Below, in pieces: positions 59,054 to 64,000 of a DNA stretch of 64,000 bases. Under the pieces are notes generated by a model. It had not been told where the DNA came from, ran no database searches, and saw only the letters and a program-made list of their open reading frames with translations. This DNA is from Sphingobacterium sp. BN32 (lineage in GTDB: Bacteria > Bacteroidota > Bacteroidia > Sphingobacteriales > Sphingobacteriaceae). The first letter of the stretch is position 1. Each line of letters opens with the position of its first letter. The stretch is from contig NZ_CP129963.1 in the NCBI RefSeq assembly GCF_030503615.1, positions 3,782,001 to 3,846,000 on the forward strand. The letters are read 5' to 3'. A program made the translations under genes and the position numbers.

Positions 59054-61537
59054 TTATTCCTGGATAAACTCACTCACCCGTCCTACTCGACCATCGGTAG
59101 AAACAGTAGCAAGCTTAATTATCTGTCCTTTTTGTACCTTAATTCCTTCGTTAGGGAATACCTGACTGTTTGCATTCGGTTCGGAACCGTCAGTTGTGTA
59201 ATGTATCACGAATCCTGGGTATTCAATGTTCGCAAGTAGTTTATCGCCTTGTTGCTTCACGCCTACGGATGGCAAACGGTATTGGAATCCTCCTGCAAGC
59301 GGTTGTAACTTCGGAAGCTCTTGCTTTCCTACCTTATTGATAAAGGCAGAATAGGATTTATCAAAAGCTTTCTTATCGAACTTAAAGTCATCTTCCCAAG
59401 CGTGCGCAGGTCTCCATGCGCGTTCTGCTAAAGCATATAAGCGTGGCAGAAGCATATAATCCATTCGTTCAGCCGTGAGTACCGTTTCTTGCCATAAAGC
59501 AGCCTTTAGGCCTACTAGATTTGATTTTCCTTTCTCTGTCAATCTTACTTTTCCTTTGATATAGCTGTCTTCCAGCTTAGCGCCCGCATCGGTATACTTC
59601 ATATTGGCAAAGAACGACTCAGGAAGCAGGGCGAAAGATTGATAAAGATCAGAAATGGACGCCCACTTAAGACCTGGTTCACGGAAATCCTTATCCCACA
59701 CCATATCAAGATAGTAGTTTGCACAGCTCGCGAACACCGTCTTATATCCCGCATTCGCCAGCTTATAGGCTAAATCCTCTTGTCCTCCTCCGATTACGTT
59801 ATTCCAAACATCCAGCAACATATTCTTATGTGCCAGCTCTTCATTAACGACCATGCCATTCCCCTTATTAACCATTCCTATCTCTTCCCATCCGGCCATC
59901 TGTAAATCTTTAGCAGCACAGATTTCCTGGATCCTGCCAATGTAATATGGCCACACCTCATAAACTGACTTGAAGCCTTCCTTAGCCATCAATTCTTTGA
60001 TCTTCGGTGAATTTTCCCAAGAACCTGACGGAACCTCATCACCTCCTAAGGAAATGGTCTCCAACTTCAATCCAGCTTCCGTATACATTTGCTGAATTTC
60101 GCTGATAACGACGTCTAGAAAGCGATATACTGAAGGGAGTGCCGGGTTCATCACATTATCGTCCCAGTATTGCGCCGAGCTGTATACCGATTTATCTTCG
60201 GCTTCGTACAACAAAAACTCTTCCGCCTCCTTCTGCTTGCCTTGCGCCATCAGACGCTTATAACGAGCTTCCATAGCCTTGATTGCAGCGCGTGCATGTC
60301 CAGGAGTTTCAACCTCAGGAATAACCGTGATATAGCGAGCCGCGGCATACTTTAATATCTCTTGAAAGTCTGCTTTGGAAAGAAAATGCCCGTTGGTTAC
60401 TGTGGTTCCCGAGCCATAAGCTGGTTGCAAACTCTGACCATCCTGAAAATAAGGCGAGCGTACCGATCCAATGTCCGTTAGTTCTGGCAACGCAGGAATC
60501 TCCAGACGCCATCCCTCATCATCAATAAAATGAAGATGCAGCTTATTGATTTTGTACATCGCCATCAGATCGAGGTATTTCAAGATAACTTGTTTATCCT
60601 TAAAATTTCTAGCAATGTCAATCATCAACCCCCTATATTCGTAACGGGGTTTATCATGAACTTCTAAAAATGGTAGATTCACATTTCCGATGCCATTTAA
60701 TTGATCCGCAGTCATTAAAGACTTCAGCGATTGTATGGCATAGAATGCTCCAGATGGCTTACCTGCCTTAATTTCCACAGCATTCGAATTGATCGACAGT
60801 TTATATTCTTCTTCCCCTAAAGTCTTGTCAAATAATACCCTAACCTTCGCGGCGTTCTGCTGTGCATCCGTAAAATTCAATTGCCTAAGTTGCGCAGCGA
60901 ATTCCTGAAACATGCTCATCTCAAAATTGAACGCAGCATCGATGTAATATCCCACCGAGCCCGAAAGTCTCAGCGTGCCTCTACCCTCCTTGATCGACAT
61001 CGGAGTCGGAAGAATCAACTGATTGGCATCGCCTGCTCTTGCGGCATTTTTATCATAAAGTGCGCTTAGAAACTGCTGTTGCTCAGCGCTCGACAACTTC
61101 AACGGGGTAATTGTAGGATCGCCAATCTCGATAACTTTCTTAGGATCATTATGCTGCTGTAAGTAGAAGCCATTCGGGATAAGCGAGGTATGTGCAATCG
61201 GATAAGGCGATTGATACTTGATCAATAAAGAGTCCTTCGCGGCAATTGCTTGCGCATTGAAGTCTATACTGTATAAATTCCCATTTCGATTATGGATGGT
61301 ATAAGCGCCAAAGTTTCCCTCCTTAATGGGATACATCGAGCTGAACCATAAAGCGTAATCGTTGAGATTTAAGGTATTGTTTGATTTATTAATTAATGTA
61401 AGTTGAAGTCCTAAATCGTCCTTTCCATTGTAGGTCTTTCCATAATCCCATTTTAGGTTAAGGTCCTGACCCAGCACAGATAGGCTAGACATGCTTGTCA
61501 TGAGAATCATAAGTCCCATTTTCGTTAATAGCTGCAT
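59054..61537 (-). CDS. Beta-N-acetylhexosaminidase (GH20)
   Basis: 827 residues, signal peptide (about 1-23, ending SVLGQ). Order: CHB_HEX-like carbohydrate-binding domain (about 24-155), GH20b-like domain (about 170-300, LILPTPMSIKEGRG), catalytic barrel (about 300-690: YEYRGLMIDIARNFK, LHLHFIDDEGWRLEI, YITVIPEVETPGHARAAIKA and the acid pair in SLGGDEVPSGSW), and a CHB_HEX_C-like end (about 745-825, FVIHYTTDGSEPN). It would remove terminal GlcNAc/GalNAc from glycans or chitooligosaccharides in the periplasm or outside. No SusCD is adjacent. Confidence 0.92.
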   Translation of the reverse strand: MQLLTKMGLMILMTSMSSLSVLGQDLNLKWDYGKTYNGKDDLGLQLTLINKSNNTLNLNDYALWFSSMYPIKEGNFGAYTIHNRNGNLYSIDFNAQAIAAKDSLLIKYQSPYPIAHTSLIPNGFYLQQHNDPKKVIEIGDPTITPLKLSSAEQQQFLSALYDKNAARAGDANQLILPTPMSIKEGRGTLRLSGSVGYYIDAAFNFEMSMFQEFAAQLRQLNFTDAQQNAAKVRVLFDKTLGEEEYKLSINSNAVEIKAGKPSGAFYAIQSLKSLMTADQLNGIGNVNLPFLEVHDKPRYEYRGLMIDIARNFKDKQVILKYLDLMAMYKINKLHLHFIDDEGWRLEIPALPELTDIGSVRSPYFQDGQSLQPAYGSGTTVTNGHFLSKADFQEILKYAAARYITVIPEVETPGHARAAIKAMEARYKRLMAQGKQKEAEEFLLYEAEDKSVYSSAQYWDDNVMNPALPSVYRFLDVVISEIQQMYTEAGLKLETISLGGDEVPSGSWENSPKIKELMAKEGFKSVYEVWPYYIGRIQEICAAKDLQMAGWEEIGMVNKGNGMVVNEELAHKNMLLDVWNNVIGGGQEDLAYKLANAGYKTVFASCANYYLDMVWDKDFREPGLKWASISDLYQSFALLPESFFANMKYTDAGAKLEDSYIKGKVRLTEKGKSNLVGLKAALWQETVLTAERMDYMLLPRLYALAERAWRPAHAWEDDFKFDKKAFDKSYSAFINKVGKQELPKLQPLAGGFQYRLPSVGVKQQGDKLLANIEYPGFVIHYTTDGSEPNANSQVFPNEGIKVQKGQIIKLATVSTDGRVGRVSEFIQE

Positions 61538-61605
61538 AATTTAATTAAAGTTAATGCTTAAAAGTAGGTAAAAAACGTAGTTATTCAATTTTTATCAAAA
61601 ATATT

Positions 61606-61635
61606 TTGCGAATAAAAAAGTAAGTTCTATATTTG
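61606..61635 (+). promoter_or_regulatory. Promoter of tRNA-Glu
   Basis: TTTG at 61606-61609, 18 bases, TATATTTG at 61628-61635; the transcript would start about 13 bases before the mature tRNA. Confidence 0.65.
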
Positions 61636-61653
61636 CACACCGAAACACAATAA

Positions 61654-61725
61654 GGCCCGTTCGTCTAGGGGTTAGGACGCAAGATTTTCATTCTTGAAAC
61701 AGGGGTTCGATTCCCCTACGGGCTA
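61654..61725 (+). tRNA. tRNA-Glu (anticodon TTC)
   Basis: 72 bases with a full cloverleaf: acceptor GGCCCGT paired with ACGGGCT (first pair G.T), D-arm GTCTAGGGGTTAGGAC, anticodon stem CAAGA/TCTTG around TTTTCAT with anticodon TTC, and T-arm AGGGGTTCGATTCCCCT. The discriminator is A and CCA is not encoded. A terminator follows. Confidence 0.96.
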
Positions 61726-61728
61726 CGA

Positions 61729-61756
61729 AAAGCGACTTGAAAAAGTCGCTTTTTTT
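61729..61756 (+). terminator. Terminator after tRNA-Glu
   Basis: AGCGACTT, GAAA, AAGTCGCT then seven T. 61757-61900 shows no further feature. Confidence 0.9.
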
Positions 61757-61900
61757 ATGCCCTAAAGCACCCTGTAACGACGCACAAACTCAATGATCCT
61801 TCTTCCTCCTAATCCTTCTCCCGGGTTATTTATCCCAACCCCATCAACATTCTCCTCCTAACATTGTTAATTAATTATCACTCCATAAACATCATTCAGC

Positions 61901-62782
61901 ATGAAATTCGGACAAGTAGCAGATCCATCATCCATCGACTTCAAACTCCCCAAAACCCCAAAGGAAACGCTTGCGCTATTAAAAAAGCATAAAAGCAAGA
62001 AACCCCTGTCCATATACGTAGGATGTGCAAAATGGAACCGCAGCGATCTGAAAGGCTTCTATCCTCGGGGCACAAAAGACGAGCTGACTTACTACGCTAC
62101 GCAGTTCAATTCCATTGAAATGAATGCTACGTTCTATAAATCGCCAACCAAGGATCAGGTGGAAACCTGGAAAAACAAAACACCGGATGGCTTTAAATTC
62201 TTTCCGAAGATTACGCAGTCCATATCCCATTACGGTCGACTCCTGAACTTCGAAGAAAAACTAGAAGCCTTTGTCGATTCCACCGTATTGTTCGAAAAGA
62301 AACTCGAAATGGCGTTCTTACAGATGATCAACAACTTTAAGCCGAAGGATTTTGATCGCGTTGAGCGCTTCGTCGAGAAGTTTCCGAAAGGATATCCATT
62401 GGCGGTGGAAGTGCGAAATGAAGAATGGTTTGAGCCGGAAAATGCCGAAAAACTTTACAGCTTGCTCGAGAAAAATAAAATAACCAACATAATTGTCGAC
62501 ACACCCGGTCGTCGCGATATGTTGCACATGCGACTGACGACCCCTACGGCATTTGTTCGTTTCGTTGGAGCAAACCATCCTATCGATTATCCTCGTTTGG
62601 ACGAGTGGGTAGAGCGGATTGCAGCTTGGAAAAAGGCAGGCCTGCAGAATCTCTATTTTTTCATCCACGAACGAACGGAAATAGATTCGCCCCTATTGGC
62701 GACGCATTTTATCCAGCAACTGAATCAAGAACTCGGCACGAAGCTACGCGTTCCGGAAAAGGCTAATATAAATCAAAAATAA
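61901..62782 (+). CDS. DUF72 (YecE-like) protein
   Basis: 293 residues with the TIM-barrel-like DUF72 fold: ISYVG-like LSIYVGCAKWNRSDLKGFYP (about 37-56), YYATQFNSIEMNATFYKSPT (about 64-83), FKFFPKITQSISH and YPLAVEVRNEEWF (about 166-178), then MRLTTPTAFVRFVGANH (about 208-224) and LQNLYFFIHERTE. Function of the family is unknown. Confidence 0.9.
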   Translation: MKFGQVADPSSIDFKLPKTPKETLALLKKHKSKKPLSIYVGCAKWNRSDLKGFYPRGTKDELTYYATQFNSIEMNATFYKSPTKDQVETWKNKTPDGFKFFPKITQSISHYGRLLNFEEKLEAFVDSTVLFEKKLEMAFLQMINNFKPKDFDRVERFVEKFPKGYPLAVEVRNEEWFEPENAEKLYSLLEKNKITNIIVDTPGRRDMLHMRLTTPTAFVRFVGANHPIDYPRLDEWVERIAAWKKAGLQNLYFFIHERTEIDSPLLATHFIQQLNQELGTKLRVPEKANINQK

Positions 62783-62870
62783 GGATGCTTTCCTACAAGA
62801 GGAGTCAGCATTCTATGCGCTACAAGGCTAAGTCTGACATCGAATAGCGCAATCCCTATCCATATTCAAT

Positions 62871-62966
62871 TCAAACCCATATCATACCCCTTCCAGAGCG
62901 CTTATGATTGGGGTTTGCATTGGGTTTGAAAGGGCTTTACATTGGGTTTGAGTCGACGAAGTCTCC
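62871..62966 (+). repeat. Intergenic hairpin repeat, copy D
   Basis: AAACCCATATCATACCCCTT, CCAGAGCGCTTATGATTGGG, GTTTGCATTGGGTTTGAAAG, GGCTTTACATTGGGTTTGAG then CGACGAAGTCTCC. It shares CCAGAGCG with copy A, AGCGCTTATGA with copy B and GACGAAGTCT with copy C. Lies between the convergent DUF72 and cold-shock genes. Confidence 0.78.
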
Positions 62967-63010
62967 ATGAAGGCTCGACTGAGGAGTAGACAAAAGCCAT
63001 ATAAACGAGA

Positions 63011-63036
63011 AGAAGCCACCCTTCAGGACAGCTTCT
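63011..63036 (-). terminator. Probable terminator of the cold-shock-domain gene
   Basis: On the minus strand AGAAGCTGTCC, TGAA, GGGTGGCTTCT pair over 11 bp including G.T wobbles; the following sequence is only weakly T-rich. Confidence 0.55.
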
Positions 63037-63061
63037 AATTTATCTCGTAGGAAAGTAAAGA

Positions 63062-63490
63062 TTAAATCTTCTCTACTTCCGTAATTTGATTTCCTTGCTT
63101 AGAACGCGCGTATTTGTATTTAACCGCTTGGTTAAGATTCAATACCATACCCGCTAAGTTGTCATTAAAATAAACAGTTTCTCTCGTTTCGTTGTCACGG
63201 ATAAAACCATAATGACCTACTTCGTTGTAGAAAGACACTTTTCCGAAATGGTATTCTTCCGTCGGGTCAGCTGGACGCTGAAGGTCTTCTTCTTTGAATT
63301 TGTAAGGTTGCGATGGTGGCGTATCTGAAATATTTCCAAACTCGTCCACGTAAGCAAACATTTCTTCAAGAGCTTTGCCCTTATTGTTGTTCGACTTGTT
63401 GATTTCTCTTCGTTCTTGTTTTTCTTGCTTCTTCTGAAGCTTCTTCTTTGCAGTTTCTTTTTTCTTAAATGTGAGTTGACTTTTAGCCAT
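63062..63490 (-). CDS. Cold-shock-domain protein with basic N-terminus
   Basis: 142 residues. The first 45 are Lys/Glu-rich (KKKETAKKKLQKKQEKQERR), probably helical and RNA-binding. The C-terminal about 70 residues are an OB-fold cold-shock domain: FGKVSFYNEVGHYGFIRDNE (with the RNP1-like YGFI) and ETVYFNDNLAG (RNP2-like). It is probably an RNA chaperone or translation modulator. The 350-base gap to 63841 holds the inverted repeat listed next and nothing else I can support. Confidence 0.75.
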   Translation of the reverse strand: MAKSQLTFKKKETAKKKLQKKQEKQERREINKSNNNKGKALEEMFAYVDEFGNISDTPPSQPYKFKEEDLQRPADPTEEYHFGKVSFYNEVGHYGFIRDNETRETVYFNDNLAGMVLNLNQAVKYKYARSKQGNQITEVEKI

Positions 63491-63722
63491 TAAATAGAAT
63501 TAAGGGTGAATAAATAAGGAAGATTAATATCTTAAGCAGGGAGATGCGCCTTGGACAGAAGAGTTATGATCCTTTGTGAATAAATCAAAGATACGAAATA
63601 TTAAGCAAATTATCAAGTAAATGCTAGCAGCGTAACGCCAGTCTTAACCTACACATCCTTCTTCCTGTAAACGATGATATAGGCCTGTTCTCCATGTAAC
63701 ATTGGCGATTCTATATAAACAT

Positions 63723-63765
63723 AAGTCCCATCATTTCTTTACGTATTTCTCTTATGATGGGACTT
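63723..63765. repeat. 12-bp perfect inverted repeat
   Basis: AAGTCCCATCAT (63723-63734) and ATGATGGGACTT (63754-63765) around a 19-base loop, in the gap between the cold-shock gene and the partial gene at the right edge. No T tract follows in either direction, so it is not a clear terminator. Confidence 0.55.
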
Positions 63766-63840
63766 CCGCTAAGTTGTTTGTTTCAATAAACAGAAGCTGT
63801 TTTAAAGGCAGGGGGAGTTTTGTTTGCGTTGAGATCGCGA

Positions 63841-64000
63841 TTACTCCTCATACAATCTTTCTGCATCAAGGCCTAGTGCAGAAATACAAGTCAAGATGTT
63901 GACAATTTGCATATTGATCCCTTTGAGGGAGACCAAATAGCCGTCAACATAGGGGGCAATTTGCCATTCATTGACGGAACTCAGGTCGTTCAATACTTCT
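63841..64000 (-). CDS. C-terminal end of an unidentified protein (partial)
   Basis: The minus strand is open from the right edge to a TAA at 63841-63843. The visible 52 residues end with SALGLDAERLYEE and include VNEWQIAPYVDGYLVSLKG and INMQIVNILTCIS. Composition and codon use look coding, but I do not recognise the family and the start is outside the window. Confidence 0.45.
   Translation of the reverse strand, partial: EVLNDLSSVNEWQIAPYVDGYLVSLKGINMQIVNILTCISALGLDAERLYEE

Noticed and set aside
63702..63902. Frame of 66 codons near the right edge
   Set aside because: It covers the 12-bp inverted repeat and is antisense to the better-supported partial frame ending at 63841.

Overview
The window looks like chromosome of a Bacteroidetes bacterium, most probably a Sphingobacterium or close Sphingobacteriaceae relative. 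Evidence: two SusC/SusD pairs, a PorX-type regulator of type IX secretion, a fused lpxC/fabZ gene, DUF4271 beside hemD, no obvious Shine-Dalgarno sites, and several promoters of the Bacteroidetes type (TTTG, 18-20 bases, TAnnTTTG). Most of it is ordinary housekeeping sequence with small accessory pieces. I see no prophage, CRISPR array or defence island.

Layout. 1-959: an IS3-family element cut by the window edge. 1173-7337: hemD, a DUF4271 membrane protein, tag, hpt, a monofunctional-type GT51 glycosyltransferase and mrp. 7706-19523: two SusC/SusD outer-membrane uptake loci on the minus strand, the second with a DUF1735 lipoprotein; between them is a secreted protein made of two TonB-C-like halves. 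19930-24907: trmD, then an attenuator-controlled trpE-trpG-trpC cluster (leader peptide with two Trp codons, trpD absent), then a dihydrouridine synthase. 24994-31613: a flippase, acylphosphatase, an amidohydrolase, a TPP riboswitch driving a TonB-dependent receptor, dtd and a MazG-like protein. 31630-40195: a nuclease/phosphatase-fold protein, gamma-glutamyltransferase, rmuC, a degenerate arginase-fold protein, an epimerase, a SerB fused to a SerA remnant, a MITE-like element and a 5-formyl-THF cyclo-ligase.

40265-46089: the minus-strand lipid A cluster HD protein-lpxD-lpxC/fabZ-lpxA-ABC ATPase-efp. 46498-52626: porX, a 770-bp mosaic of dispersed repeats, tsaE, an ECF sigma/putative anti-sigma/beta-barrel operon with a candidate self-regulated promoter, and an ABC ATPase. 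52640-63490: an esterase, alanine dehydrogenase, a capsule/O-antigen-type sugar dehydratase, a TPR protein, ribH, a 41-residue lipoprotein, an unknown secreted protein, a GH20 hexosaminidase, tRNA-Glu, a DUF72 protein and a cold-shock-domain protein. The end of an unidentified gene lies at 63841-64000.

The best second-look items are: a four-copy intergenic hairpin repeat family; the repeat mosaic between porX and tsaE; the SerB-SerA remnant that lacks a Rossmann domain; the arginase-fold protein lacking metal ligands; the trp cluster with leader peptide but without D, F, B and A; the TPP riboswitch with an inserted hairpin; and a 118-bp MITE-like element with a 3-bp target duplication.
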